Below are positions 7,428-15,491 of a DNA stretch of 36,723 bases, piece by piece. The position numbers and the translations under genes are program-made. The first letter of the stretch is position 1. Every line of letters begins with the position of its first letter. Under the pieces are notes generated by a model that was not told the DNA's origin, did no database searches, and saw nothing but the letters and a program-made list of their open reading frames with translations. This stretch comes from Candidatus Roizmanbacteria bacterium RIFCSPLOWO2_01_FULL_37_12 (GTDB lineage Bacteria; Patescibacteriota; Microgenomatia; UBA1406; GWC2-37-13), in NCBI GenBank assembly GCA_001789645.1, contig MGAG01000026.1:59803-96525 (forward strand), in the 5' to 3' direction.

Positions 7428-9095
7428 ATGGACTACAAGCTTCGTTTTGTTCCTCTCGGTGGGGTTATCGGTGTTACTAAAAACATGTATGTTTATGAAC
7501 TATATGAGGGTGAGCAATTAAAAGATATCTTAATTGTTGATTGCGGAATCGGTTTTCCCCTGGAAAAGGAACTGGGAGTTGATTTTGTGATTCCGGATGT
7601 CGCATATTTAGCCGACAAAAGAGACAAGATAAGAGCCGTTATTTTAACTCACGGACATGAAGATCATACGTCAGCACTACCTTATCATTATGATACGCTC
7701 GGAAGGCCACCGGTATTCGCCAGCCGCCTGACAACCGCTTTTGTCCAAAATAAATTTAGGGAATTTAATCAAAAGGTAAATCTCAATGAATTACAGCAGG
7801 ATAAAGAATATAGCTTTGGCCAATTCAGGATCAATTTTATCCGGGTGACTCATTCGATTCCCGATACTTTTCATATATTAATCAAGACGCCGGTTGGGAA
7901 TATATACCATGGAACCGATTTTAAACTGGACTTAACTCCGCCATACGGTAAACATCCTGATTTTTACGCTATTACCAAAGCAGGCAAAGACGGCCTGCTT
8001 TGTTTATTATCTGACTGCCTGGGTTCGGATCGCGAGGGCTTAACCCTTTCTGAAAGTATAGTAGGCCAAACTTTTGAAGATGAGATGCGAAAAACCAAGG
8101 GTAAGTTTATCATGACTACCTTTTCTTCCAATATCTCGCGCATCAGGCAGTGTGTTGAGGCCGCTATCAAATTTAATCGAAAAATAGTTTTTTTAGGCAG
8201 GTCTATGAAGGAAAATTCAAGAATTGCCACGGATATCGGTTATTTGCCAATACCGGAAAGTTTGACTAGCAAAGAGGAAGATGTCCTGCGTCTTCCGCCG
8301 AATAAAGTCTGTATTATTGCTGCCGGATCACAAGGTCAGTACGGTTCTGCTTTATCCAAGTTAGCCAATAATCGGAATTCTAATATTAAGATTAAGTCTG
8401 GAGATAAGGTAGTATTTTCTTCTGATCCGATACCCGGAAGTGAAAATGAGGTATATGCATTAATCGAAGAGCTTTCGCTTTTAGGAGCTGATGTTATTTA
8501 TTCAGATATTCAGGACCAACTGCATGCATCCGGTCACGGAAACCAAGAAGATTTGAAATTTCTGGTCAGATTTACCGATCCTAAATATTTTATACCGATT
8601 GGAGGCACGGTTAGACATCAACACCAGTATCAAAAATTAGTTGTGGGACTGGGATATAAAAAAGAACAGCTTTTTTTATTAAATGAAGGGGATACGGTCT
8701 GGTTTACTAAAGCAAAGGGTTATCGGGGAAATTCAGTTGAGACCAAAAACATCTATGTTGATGCATATGGCGTAGGAGACGTGGGAAATGTAGTTTTGCG
8801 GGATCGGAAAACCTTGGCAACCGAGGGAATAGTCGCAGCGGTTCTAATCTTGGACAGTCAGGGAAAACTGACGATAAGACCAAAGTTTCTTTCGAAAGGA
8901 TTTGTCTATGAATCAGGTGAGGAAATGCTTTTTAACGATGCGGTTCGTCAGCTTGAAAAAATACTGAAACCAAGAGGCGAGAGAATAATTGATATAAATA
9001 ACGTCAGAAAAGAAGCCGGCGAAATTTTGGAGGATTTCTTTTTTAAAAAAAGAGGAAGAAAACCATTAGTGATTGTTGATATAATTCAAATTTAA
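7428..9095 (+). CDS. rnj: Ribonuclease J
   Basis: 555 aa, the usual length for RNase J, a cytoplasmic 5'-3' exonuclease and endonuclease of mRNA decay and rRNA maturation. The N-terminal metallo-beta-lactamase domain carries the zinc motif THGHEDHTSA (His75, His77, Asp79, His80), and a further ligand sits in YHGTDFKLD. The beta-CASP domain follows (residues about 215-375), with HASGHGNQEDL supplying the late metal-binding histidine. The C-terminal RNase J domain (about 455-555) is complete. It is monocistronic on the plus strand among minus-strand genes. The ATG follows a TATATT box by seven bases with no SD. It is followed by a 101-bp repeat and recR. Confidence 0.96.
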   Translation: MDYKLRFVPLGGVIGVTKNMYVYELYEGEQLKDILIVDCGIGFPLEKELGVDFVIPDVAYLADKRDKIRAVILTHGHEDHTSALPYHYDTLGRPPVFASRLTTAFVQNKFREFNQKVNLNELQQDKEYSFGQFRINFIRVTHSIPDTFHILIKTPVGNIYHGTDFKLDLTPPYGKHPDFYAITKAGKDGLLCLLSDCLGSDREGLTLSESIVGQTFEDEMRKTKGKFIMTTFSSNISRIRQCVEAAIKFNRKIVFLGRSMKENSRIATDIGYLPIPESLTSKEEDVLRLPPNKVCIIAAGSQGQYGSALSKLANNRNSNIKIKSGDKVVFSSDPIPGSENEVYALIEELSLLGADVIYSDIQDQLHASGHGNQEDLKFLVRFTDPKYFIPIGGTVRHQHQYQKLVVGLGYKKEQLFLLNEGDTVWFTKAKGYRGNSVETKNIYVDAYGVGDVGNVVLRDRKTLATEGIVAAVLILDSQGKLTIRPKFLSKGFVYESGEEMLFNDAVRQLEKILKPRGERIIDINNVRKEAGEILEDFFFKKRGRKPLVIVDIIQI

Positions 9096-9107
9096 TATTT
9101 TTTAAGA

Positions 9108-9208
9108 ATGGGTCCTGTCTCGAATTCATTCCCGCCAGTGCTCGCGACCAGCGTCAGGCTGGAAAAATCGCTGTGCGCTGTCGGAAACCCTTTCTTCTCG
9201 ACACCCAT
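9108..9208 (+). repeat. About 100-bp inverted-end repeat, copy B
   Basis: Second copy of the repeat at 6889-6985, placed exactly in the rnj-recR gap. It starts ATGGGTCCTGTCTCGAATTC and ends TTCTCGACACCCAT. The flanks TTTAAG and CTTAAA lengthen the terminal inverted repeat to 12 of 13 matches. The internal hairpin is CCAGC/GCTGG where copy A has CCAG/CTGG. Differences between copies preserve pairing, so RNA or cruciform structure seems to be selected. Confidence 0.8.
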
Positions 9209-9223
9209 ACTTAAATATTTAAA

Positions 9224-9847
9224 ATGAGTACTCTCCCAAACAATCTTAAACAAATAGCTTATTTTTTTGAAAGGTTGCCCGGAATTGGGGAAAAGACGGC
9301 AAATCGTCTGGCATTTTATCTTCTAAGACTGCCGGAAAGAGATCTTAAAGATTTTGCTGAAAACGTGGCTACCTTGAAGACTAGAACTAAGTTTTGCAAA
9401 AACTGCCTGAATTTGACCGAGGAAGAAATTTGTAATATCGATCAGGACAGCTCAAGAGATCATGAGGTGATTACAGTAGTTGAGGAAGTATTAGACTTAC
9501 TCTCCTTTGAGATAGGAAATATTTATAAAGGCGTTTATCACGTATTACACGGGAAAATTGACCCTCTAAATCATATCGGTCCTGAGGATATCCATATAGA
9601 ACATCTACTGTCCAAAGTCAAAAATCCAAAGTTTAAAGTAAAGGAAATAATTCTCGCTATGAATCCGGATATGGAGGGAGAAAGCACGGCGATGTTTATC
9701 AGAGACAGATTGAAAGAAATAAAAAAAAGAACCAGAGCAAAATTTAAAATTACTCGCTTGGCTTACGGATTGCCAATAGGTGCAAGTTTGGAGTATGCAG
9801 ATTATATGACTCTTAGGAAATCGATAGAAGGCAGAAACGAATTTTAA
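9224..9847 (+). CDS. recR: Recombination mediator RecR, degenerate zinc finger
   Basis: 207 aa, normal length. RecR forms a clamp that loads RecA in gap repair with RecO/RecF. The N-terminal helix-hairpin-helix LPGIGEKTANRLAFYLL is at residues 18-34, followed by the zinc-finger region and a TOPRIM domain (VVEEVLDLLSFE onward). The zinc finger has Cys58, Cys61 and Cys70, but the expected fourth Cys at 73 is Asp (CNID). In most bacteria recR follows dnaX-ybaB; here it is on the opposite strand and convergent with prs, only four bases away. No SD is visible. The fold is secure, though zinc binding may be altered. Confidence 0.95.
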   Translation: MSTLPNNLKQIAYFFERLPGIGEKTANRLAFYLLRLPERDLKDFAENVATLKTRTKFCKNCLNLTEEEICNIDQDSSRDHEVITVVEEVLDLLSFEIGNIYKGVYHVLHGKIDPLNHIGPEDIHIEHLLSKVKNPKFKVKEIILAMNPDMEGESTAMFIRDRLKEIKKRTRAKFKITRLAYGLPIGASLEYADYMTLRKSIEGRNEF

Positions 9848-9851
9848 GCAG

Positions 9852-10784
9852 TTAAATTAGGTTATTGATTTCTTGGGCGAGGAGGGGGGCAATGGAAATC
9901 TCTTTTAACTGAGGTAATTTTTGATTTGGTTTTAAGGCGATAGTATTACTCATAAATATTTTTTCAATTTTACTTTTAGATAGAGTGTCGGCAGCTCCCG
10001 GGGAAAAATCATGATGTACGACACAAGCAAGGACTCTTTTTGCTCCTCTTTTGAGACAAAAATCGGCAGCATGAACAAGCGTGCCTCCGGAAGTAATTAT
10101 ATCGTCAACTAATATGCACGTTTTGTTTCTTACTTTTCCGAAAAGATTTAGAGCCTGTGATTTGTGAGGAACATTTAAATTACGTCTCTTTTCGATTACC
10201 GCAATATCGACCTTGTTTGTGTGGAAAAACTTTTCGGCAAAATTTTGGGCCCGCTCTACTCCACCTTGGTCCGGAGAAACAATCGCCACCTCCTCCAAAT
10301 TTTTATTATTTTTTAGAAAATGGGCTACTTCTTTACCTAAAATATTAAATGCCGATAAATTTTTGAAAGTGATAGAAAAAATTCCTTCTGTTCCCTCGTC
10401 ATGAAGATTAACAGTATAAACGGCGTTAATTCCAATTGTTTCCAAAAATCGAATTACCACGTTGGCCGATACTGCTTCTCCAGGAAGATGTTCTCTATTC
10501 TGTCTGGAATAGCCAAAATACGGGATAATTGCTATGATTTCTTTAGCACCGCCTCTTTTTAAGGCGTCGGCAAAATAAAATAATTCCATCAGATGAGTAT
10601 CAGTGGGATTTGAGGTCGGTTGAATAACTACACATAAAGCATCTTTAACTTTTTCGTTTACGGATACTTTTACTTCACTGTTGTCAAAACGGACTACAAC
10701 AGCTTTTGAAAGAGGTATTTTTAATAAACCGCTCACTTCTCGCGAAAGCAAGGGATTTGCAGTTCCTGAAAATAATTTCAGCAT
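9852..10784 (-). CDS. prs: Ribose-phosphate pyrophosphokinase
   Basis: 310 aa, full length. It makes PRPP from ribose-5-phosphate and ATP for nucleotide synthesis or salvage. Visible signatures are FGYSRQNREH (ATP/flexible loop, about 90-99), SPDQGGVERAQNFA (about 170-183) and the PRPP-binding loop VDDIITSGGT at 226-235. It follows ybaB by 32 bases in the dnaX-ybaB-prs operon and converges with recR. It is one of the few nucleotide-metabolism genes here, consistent with a salvage-dependent cell. There is no anomaly. Confidence 0.97.
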   Translation of the reverse strand: MLKLFSGTANPLLSREVSGLLKIPLSKAVVVRFDNSEVKVSVNEKVKDALCVVIQPTSNPTDTHLMELFYFADALKRGGAKEIIAIIPYFGYSRQNREHLPGEAVSANVVIRFLETIGINAVYTVNLHDEGTEGIFSITFKNLSAFNILGKEVAHFLKNNKNLEEVAIVSPDQGGVERAQNFAEKFFHTNKVDIAVIEKRRNLNVPHKSQALNLFGKVRNKTCILVDDIITSGGTLVHAADFCLKRGAKRVLACVVHHDFSPGAADTLSKSKIEKIFMSNTIALKPNQKLPQLKEISIAPLLAQEINNLI

Positions 10785-10816
10785 ATAAATTTCCCACGAA
10801 TGTGGCTATTGTGAGA

Positions 10817-11086
10817 TTATCTTTGTTGTTGTTGTGATGAAATCTCGATTAATTTTTTTGCTGCCAGTTCTTGAGTTTTTTTAATAGCTTCGTTTATAGC
10901 CTCTGCGATCCTATTTTCAATTACTCCGTCGACTTCGATTATTTCAATAATCTGGTCGCCTCTGACCTGCACTTTGACACCGTTTTTTTCCACTACAACC
11001 TGTTCCTGTTGCAGAGCAGCCTGCATCTGTTGTGCTTGTTGCTGGAGTTTTTGTAAATCTCCCAAACCACCTAAGGGATTAAACAT
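10817..11086 (-). CDS. ybaB: YbaB/EbfC nucleoid-associated protein
   Basis: About 89 aa, a small DNA-binding protein usually encoded beside dnaX and recR. It begins MFNPLGGLGDLQKLQQQAQQ and keeps the amphipathic Gln-rich helix followed by the beta-hairpin core (VQVRGDQIIEIIEVDG). An upstream GTG at 11098 would add four residues, but it overlaps the clear Shine-Dalgarno AGGTGG (11095-11100). That SD sits eight bases before the ATG at 11086, so I choose the ATG. The C-terminus ends in an unusual QQQQR tail. It is cotranscribed with prs, and probably with dnaX unless the structured element at 11109-11195 terminates transcription. Confidence 0.93.
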   Translation of the reverse strand: MFNPLGGLGDLQKLQQQAQQMQAALQQEQVVVEKNGVKVQVRGDQIIEIIEVDGVIENRIAEAINEAIKKTQELAAKKLIEISSQQQQR

Positions 11087-11108
11087 ATTTATCACCACCT
11101 ATTTGATT

Positions 11109-11195
11109 GTCATTCCGGCTTGTCCGGAATCGTAGTTTCTTCGAACAACGATTTTGGATGCACTTCTCAACTAGCACGAAGCTTACCAGAATGAC
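11109..11195. repeat. Inverted-end element in the dnaX-ybaB gap
   Basis: Ends GTCATTCCGG (11109-11118) and CCAGAATGAC (11186-11195) are inverted repeats with nine of ten matches. Inside is a second hairpin TTCCGG/CCGGAA near 11114-11130. The interior has no frame. Short dispersed elements with GTCATTCC ends occur in many bacterial genomes, so this may be a MITE-like insertion or an operon-internal structured RNA. There is only one copy in the window. Confidence 0.55.
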
Positions 11196-11209
11196 ATTAA
11201 TTTCTAAAA

Positions 11210-12241
11210 TTATAATTTCTTTCTATTGTAATATTCTACCACAGCTATCTCAAGCGGTAATGATTCAATCGGTGAAATTTTTAAATTGTTGTACGCTTCG
11301 GTTAGCAATTTCATAAGTATAACTATATCTTTCACGTCAAGTGCTATTTCGTTGTCTTCTTCCGATTTAACTCCACTCTTAGTCAATAGCGCTAAGCGAA
11401 GATTATCAAGGAGTCGCTCGATCAGATGCTTGTAATTCCCACCCGATTGATTAAAGTCCTCAATCCAGGAAAGAATTGTTCCTAAGTCTTTTTTTTGCAA
11501 GGCAACAAAGAAATTTTCGTGTAAAAGTCCTAAGAATTGTTTTCCTTCCTCGTAACTTAATTTTTTTTGGGTAACCAACTCCTCAAGAGTTTTTGTTGCA
11601 TCTCGGAAAGAATGATCCGAGTGTTGTGCTATAAGACCCAGAACCGATTCATCGATATTTATTTTTTCCAACTTGACTATTTTTTTTAGCATCGAGACGA
11701 TCTCAGTTTTACTAGCCCGACCGAAATTAATTAGGATACAGCGAGAGTGAATGGTACTGGGAATTTTTTCTTGATTGGTAGTTGCCAGAATAAAGACAAC
11801 CGATTTAGGAGGCTCTTCCAAGGTTTTTAAGAGTGCGTTAAATGCATCGTTGGTTATCATATGGGCTTCATCAATGATATAGACCCGATACTGATTAGAC
11901 ATCGGGTAAAAATTTGACTCTTTGATTAAATTTTTTATATCTTCGATACCGCGATTTGAAGCCGCATCGAGCTCGACAACATCAGGTGAAGAAAAAGAGT
12001 CGATGGAAAGACAGTTTTTGCAATTATTACAAGGTTCACTGGGCCCCTGAGGATTCCTTTTTAGACAATTAATCGCTTTTGCCAGAATTCGTGCGGTTGA
12101 AGTCTTACCTGTTCCTTTTTGACCGACAAAAAGAAACGCATGAGGCATCGACTTTGCCGACAGAATTTTTTTAACCACCTCCTTAACTTTAAGATTGTCG
12201 AGTTCTTCGATTGTTCTGGGGCGGTATTTTAAATAAAACAT
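11210..12241 (-). CDS. dnaX: DNA polymerase III subunit gamma (short DnaX)
   Basis: 343 aa, an AAA+ clamp-loader ATPase. It shows Walker A GQKGTGKT at 40-47, the zinc-finger cysteines Cys59, Cys71, Cys74 and Cys77, Walker B DEAH at 124-127, sensor 1 (ATTN, about 153-156) and the SRC arginine finger at 166-168. Domain III is present, but it ends before any tau-specific domains IV-V that bind DnaB and the polymerase. It therefore corresponds to a gamma-only protein. Its ATG overlaps the ybeY stop in TAATG, implying translational coupling. It is part of the ybeY-dnaX-ybaB-prs string. Confidence 0.96.
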   Translation of the reverse strand: MFYLKYRPRTIEELDNLKVKEVVKKILSAKSMPHAFLFVGQKGTGKTSTARILAKAINCLKRNPQGPSEPCNNCKNCLSIDSFSSPDVVELDAASNRGIEDIKNLIKESNFYPMSNQYRVYIIDEAHMITNDAFNALLKTLEEPPKSVVFILATTNQEKIPSTIHSRCILINFGRASKTEIVSMLKKIVKLEKINIDESVLGLIAQHSDHSFRDATKTLEELVTQKKLSYEEGKQFLGLLHENFFVALQKKDLGTILSWIEDFNQSGGNYKHLIERLLDNLRLALLTKSGVKSEEDNEIALDVKDIVILMKLLTEAYNNLKISPIESLPLEIAVVEYYNRKKL

Positions 12242-12597
12242 TATTTAAGAATATTGTCTAATCCGTGTTTGATTAGATTAGTTAACATGTCATCGACTTT
12301 TTTCTGTCTTTCGGCTGCCAACAGAACGGCCTGAGGATAACAAATGAAAATTTCTCCGTATGGACTTTCAGAATGGGTTTCTTTATCCCGGCTGTCAAAG
12401 GCAAAACTTAGAACAGGCAAAGCCACATTTTCCTGTTTATATTTTACCGCTATATCCCTCATTTTTTTCTTACCGATGAATACAAGATTAATAATAGCGT
12501 TATCCGGAAGATTATAGCCGGTAAAAACTTCATTTAACGTTTTTTTTATCAACTTTCTGTTTATCTTATAGCGAGAAGAAGAAATAATATTAAGCAT
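12241..12597 (-). CDS. ybeY: YbeY-like protein lacking the metal-binding His triad
   Basis: 118 aa, located between rpsU and dnaX. The N-terminal part fits YbeY, the rRNA-maturation endonuclease: a variable first strand, INLVFIGKKKMRDIAVKYKQ, a D-rich loop, then YGEIFICYPQAVLLAA, which corresponds to the conserved GDI-I strand and helix. The family should then show HGxLHLxGYDH with three zinc-binding histidines. Here the protein ends NLIKHGLDNILK and stops, keeping only one histidine. No frameshift that would restore the motif is apparent; dnaX begins immediately. An SD AGGTGA overlaps the rpsU stop seven bases before the ATG. It may be a catalytically inactive remnant or a divergent form. 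Confidence 0.75.
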   Translation of the reverse strand: MLNIISSSRYKINRKLIKKTLNEVFTGYNLPDNAIINLVFIGKKKMRDIAVKYKQENVALPVLSFAFDSRDKETHSESPYGEIFICYPQAVLLAAERQKKVDDMLTNLIKHGLDNILK

Positions 12598-12604
12598 ATT
12601 TCAA

Positions 12605-12814
12605 TCACCTACTCTGGTAATTCCTTCCAAATGAACGCGATCGACGTCTTGATTTTAGAAGCTCCTTTTCCTTTTCTTTTCGCTGCAAAGAGGGTTTTTT
12701 ATAAAATTGTTTTTTTCTTACTTCATCCACGACGTTTTCCTCAATAAACATCCGAGTAAATTTTCTAAACAGAATATCCTTTGACTCCCCCTTTTTTTTA
12801 CTTACATAGACCAT
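12605..12814 (-). CDS. rpsU: 30S ribosomal protein S21
   Basis: 69 aa, with the S21 pattern: a short beta-strand start (MVYVSKKKGES), a helix with FRKFTRMF, the motif RKKQFYKKPSLQRKEKEKE and a basic tail. S21 sits near the anti-SD region of the small subunit. An SD AGGGGG (12824-12829) lies about nine bases upstream of the ATG. The upstream 115 bp carry three copies of a 12-bp inverted word (separate entry), which could be a regulatory site. Confidence 0.92.
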   Translation of the reverse strand: MVYVSKKKGESKDILFRKFTRMFIEENVVDEVRKKQFYKKPSLQRKEKEKELLKSRRRSRSFGRNYQSR

Positions 12815-12846
12815 AATTATGACCCCCTTTAAATAATGAAGTTCAA

Positions 12847-12923
12847 AGTTTATAAAGTTTGTAAAATTATATAGACATTGAACCTACTTTATAAACTTGA
12901 TGAACTTTCTAACTTTATAAACT
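12847..12923. repeat. Three copies of a 12-bp word in alternating orientation upstream of rpsU
   Basis: AGTTTATAAAGT at 12847-12858 and its exact reverse complement ACTTTATAAACT at 12886-12897 and 12912-12923. Shared flanks (GTTCAA, GAAC) lengthen the pairing. The first copy can pair with either of the others in alternative hairpins. The position in the leader of rpsU suggests a regulatory structure, or slippage-generated low-complexity spacer. Confidence 0.6.
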
Positions 12924-12929
12924 ATTCTA

Positions 12930-13763
12930 TTATACACTCTTTATTATTTCAATGAGTCTTGGAAGGGTTAAGGGAGACGGAGTTTGGTCCGGGCGTTTTG
13001 GACTTCCGTTTAAAAGCATATGTTTGGATTGATGCAAGTACCAAAATCCAACTTTATCAAGTTTGATAATCTTATTATAGATCGGGGTTAAATCTAATTT
13101 TGGGTCCGGGGGACACTTTATTCTTATATTCCCGAATTTTGTGTCTTTACGAATAACCAATTTGAAGCCTACTTTTTGGCCAAATCTTAAAACTTCATCG
13201 TTTCCGGACTCTATAGCAAAAGATTTACCCAAATATGATGAAAAAACTAAGCCTTTGTTTAGTTCCTCTTCGGCTAAAACCTTGTTTTTAAGTTTTATGA
13301 TTGAACCATCCAAGACAGTAAAAATAAATTCAACTAACTTTTTATCATCACCCAGAGTAATTTTTAGACCGTCTATCAGATTATTCAGTAAAAATTCGTA
13401 ACGGTCAGATTCAGGCTCCGGGTAATAAACTTCTAAGAAATGATCGTCCTCGGTAACAAAGTCAGCTAGAATCTCAAGTGGTTTAGAGAGCTTGGTTTTA
13501 ATGAAATTTACTTTTTTAAGGTAATTCAGGACTTTACGAGTTGAGCAAGTTCTCTCATTTGACTGGTGGTGATCGAATCTCCCTAGACCCGTATCAACAT
13601 GTATTATTTCTGGGTTAGCGTCGGGAGGAAGGTTGTTTGAAGTCAGACCGGCTGGTACAAATTTGATTTCTGCATTTTGCCATCCCGGAAGAAATTTTTT
13701 TATCAACCAGGTTGAGGTAATAGCGTCAAGGTCAGGAGACATATGAGTGACTATAGTTTTCAT
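12930..13763 (-). CDS. DHH-type phosphoesterase-like protein (MYG1-like)
   Basis: 277 aa. The N-terminus has HMSPDLDAIT (residues 7-16), matching the HxxPDxDA metal motif of DHH/MYG1-type proteins. IIHVDTGLGRFDHHQ follows with Asp57 and the DHH triplet at 64-66. The C-terminal half is not recognised, but ends with YLHQSKHMLLNGS, reminiscent of the substrate end of such folds. Members of this broad superfamily hydrolyse phosphodiesters, pyrophosphate or nucleotides. It overlaps the proS stop by four bases (ATGA), so it is translationally coupled to proS. The substrate cannot be named. Confidence 0.75.
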   Translation of the reverse strand: MKTIVTHMSPDLDAITSTWLIKKFLPGWQNAEIKFVPAGLTSNNLPPDANPEIIHVDTGLGRFDHHQSNERTCSTRKVLNYLKKVNFIKTKLSKPLEILADFVTEDDHFLEVYYPEPESDRYEFLLNNLIDGLKITLGDDKKLVEFIFTVLDGSIIKLKNKVLAEEELNKGLVFSSYLGKSFAIESGNDEVLRFGQKVGFKLVIRKDTKFGNIRIKCPPDPKLDLTPIYNKIIKLDKVGFWYLHQSKHMLLNGSPKRPDQTPSPLTLPRLIEIIKSV

Positions 13764-15451
13764 GAGAGTTTTGAGACTAATTTGTCCAATGAGACTAATT
13801 TGGTATAATTTTCATCTCTTTTTTTAACTTCGATTTTGTCTCCGGTTCTTTTGGAGACAACTAATCTGTAAGGAATTCCGATCAGATCGGCATCGGCGAA
13901 CTTTTCTCCGGCTGTCACATCTTCTCTATCGTCAAAAAGAACTTCCTGACCTCTAGATAGAAGTTCTTTATAGACTTTATGGACTTTAGACTTTATTGAC
14001 TCATCTTTTAAGTCCAGGCCAATTAGGTGATATTTATAAGGTGCTACACTTTCCGGCCAGATAATTCCCTTTTCATCGCTATACTTCTCTACAACTGCCG
14101 CCATTGTCCGGCCGATACCGATTCCATAACAACCCATGTAAAAAGGCTTTTCTTTACCGTCTTTATCTACAAATACGGCATTTTTCATCTTATTTGAATA
14201 ATGATAACCTAATTGAAAAATATTACCGACTTCGATGCCTTTTTTTTCAATGAATTTTTTACCGGATTCTTTTATAGAGCCTGATTTTGCTAAAGCAATA
14301 TCAAATAAATGATCGAATTTAAGATCCCTACCCAAATTCACATTAATTGCATCGGATTTTTTTTCTTTTTGTCCTCCGATAAAATTCTTAACCGTTGACA
14401 AAGAAAGATCACCGATATATAAAGCTTTTTTGTGACCCCAGGAATGAACATACCCTGGTTTTGTACCTATATTTTTTAGATCTGCTACTGAGGCATCTTC
14501 GAGTTGACCGACAGCATCGAGTACGTGTTCAAGTTTTATTTTATTAACATCCAGATCTCCTCTGATGACGGCGATTATAATTTTTTCGGTTATTCTATTT
14601 TTGTAAACTACATTTTTGAGAAATCTTGATTTGGGTAGTTTGTAATGTTTGACGTTGTCTTCCATGGTTTTAACCCATTCGGGCTGTTCAATAATCTTAA
14701 AAGGTTTTATTTCCTCTCCGGTATTAATATTTTCCCTTGTGAATTCTGCTACGTCCAGGTGTGCGTTATATTTATTTCCATCGGTGAGGAAAGTTGTTTC
14801 ACCAATATTCGACTCTACTACAAACTCATGGCAGTATTCCCCACCGATGTAGCCATTGTCTGACTTGACCACAATAGTTTTAAGTCCTATTTTTTCAAAA
14901 ATTTTACCGTACGTATTCCACATTTTTTTATATTCAATTTTGAAATTTTTTTCATCTCCATCAAAAGAATAAGCATCCTTCATAATAAATTCTCTGACAC
15001 GCAACAATCCACCGCGTGCCCTTATTTCATCCCTGAATTTAAGAGAAAATTGATAAATATTAAGCGGTAAATCTTTATAACTTGGTCGGAATTTTCTGAC
15101 CACATCAACAAACATTTCTTCCGCCGTTCCACCCAGAGCAAACCACATATCGCGGCGATCTTTTATCTTCATAAGTTCAAAACCGGTAGTATTTGTTCTG
15201 TTTGTCTCTTCCCAAAGGGAAAGCGGATGCAAAACCGGCGATAACATCTCCTGTGCACCGACTTTATTCATTTCTTTCCGAATAATATTCATTATTTTTT
15301 GTTGAACTCTTTGGCCAAGGGGTAGAATAAAATATCTTCCGGCAGTTGATTCACGGATAAATCCGGCTTGATAAAGTAGTTTGTGCGAAGTTAAAACAGC
15401 GTCTGAAGGAGCTTTTTTAACAGTTTTTCCAAAAAGTTTAGAGTAGAGCAT
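13760..15451 (-). CDS. proS: Prolyl-tRNA synthetase, bacterial type with shortened editing insert
   Basis: 563 aa, a class II synthetase charging tRNA-Pro. Motif 1 contains the invariant Pro near residue 72, motif 2 is FRDEIRARGG...REFIMKDAYSF at about 139-163, and motif 3 is GCYGIGIGRTMAAVVE near 445. Between motifs 2 and 3 (about 230-390) is an insert resembling the YbaK-like editing domain. It is divergent, so I cannot judge whether editing is active. The anticodon-binding domain closes the protein. The ATG lies seven bases after TATAAT (15459-15464), so it is probably leaderless. It starts a run leading to the DHH gene, and a duplicated tRNA-Pro locus lies 7.5 kb away. Confidence 0.96.
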   Translation of the reverse strand: MLYSKLFGKTVKKAPSDAVLTSHKLLYQAGFIRESTAGRYFILPLGQRVQQKIMNIIRKEMNKVGAQEMLSPVLHPLSLWEETNRTNTTGFELMKIKDRRDMWFALGGTAEEMFVDVVRKFRPSYKDLPLNIYQFSLKFRDEIRARGGLLRVREFIMKDAYSFDGDEKNFKIEYKKMWNTYGKIFEKIGLKTIVVKSDNGYIGGEYCHEFVVESNIGETTFLTDGNKYNAHLDVAEFTRENINTGEEIKPFKIIEQPEWVKTMEDNVKHYKLPKSRFLKNVVYKNRITEKIIIAVIRGDLDVNKIKLEHVLDAVGQLEDASVADLKNIGTKPGYVHSWGHKKALYIGDLSLSTVKNFIGGQKEKKSDAINVNLGRDLKFDHLFDIALAKSGSIKESGKKFIEKKGIEVGNIFQLGYHYSNKMKNAVFVDKDGKEKPFYMGCYGIGIGRTMAAVVEKYSDEKGIIWPESVAPYKYHLIGLDLKDESIKSKVHKVYKELLSRGQEVLFDDREDVTAGEKFADADLIGIPYRLVVSKRTGDKIEVKKRDENYTKLVSLDKLVSKLS

Positions 15452-15458
15452 AAAAAGA

Positions 15459-15464
15459 ATTATA
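15459..15464 (-). promoter_or_regulatory. -10 box of proS (leaderless type)
   Basis: TATAAT on the minus strand, seven bases before the proS ATG. TTTAAA 16 bp upstream is a possible -35. There is no SD. Confidence 0.6.
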
Positions 15465-15491
15465 TCGGAATTAAAAGGAATTTAAAGGAGA

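Noticed and set aside
11087-11098. GTG start for ybaB
   Set aside because: The GTG lies within the SD AGGTGG. The ATG at 11086 has the right spacing and fits the family N-terminus.
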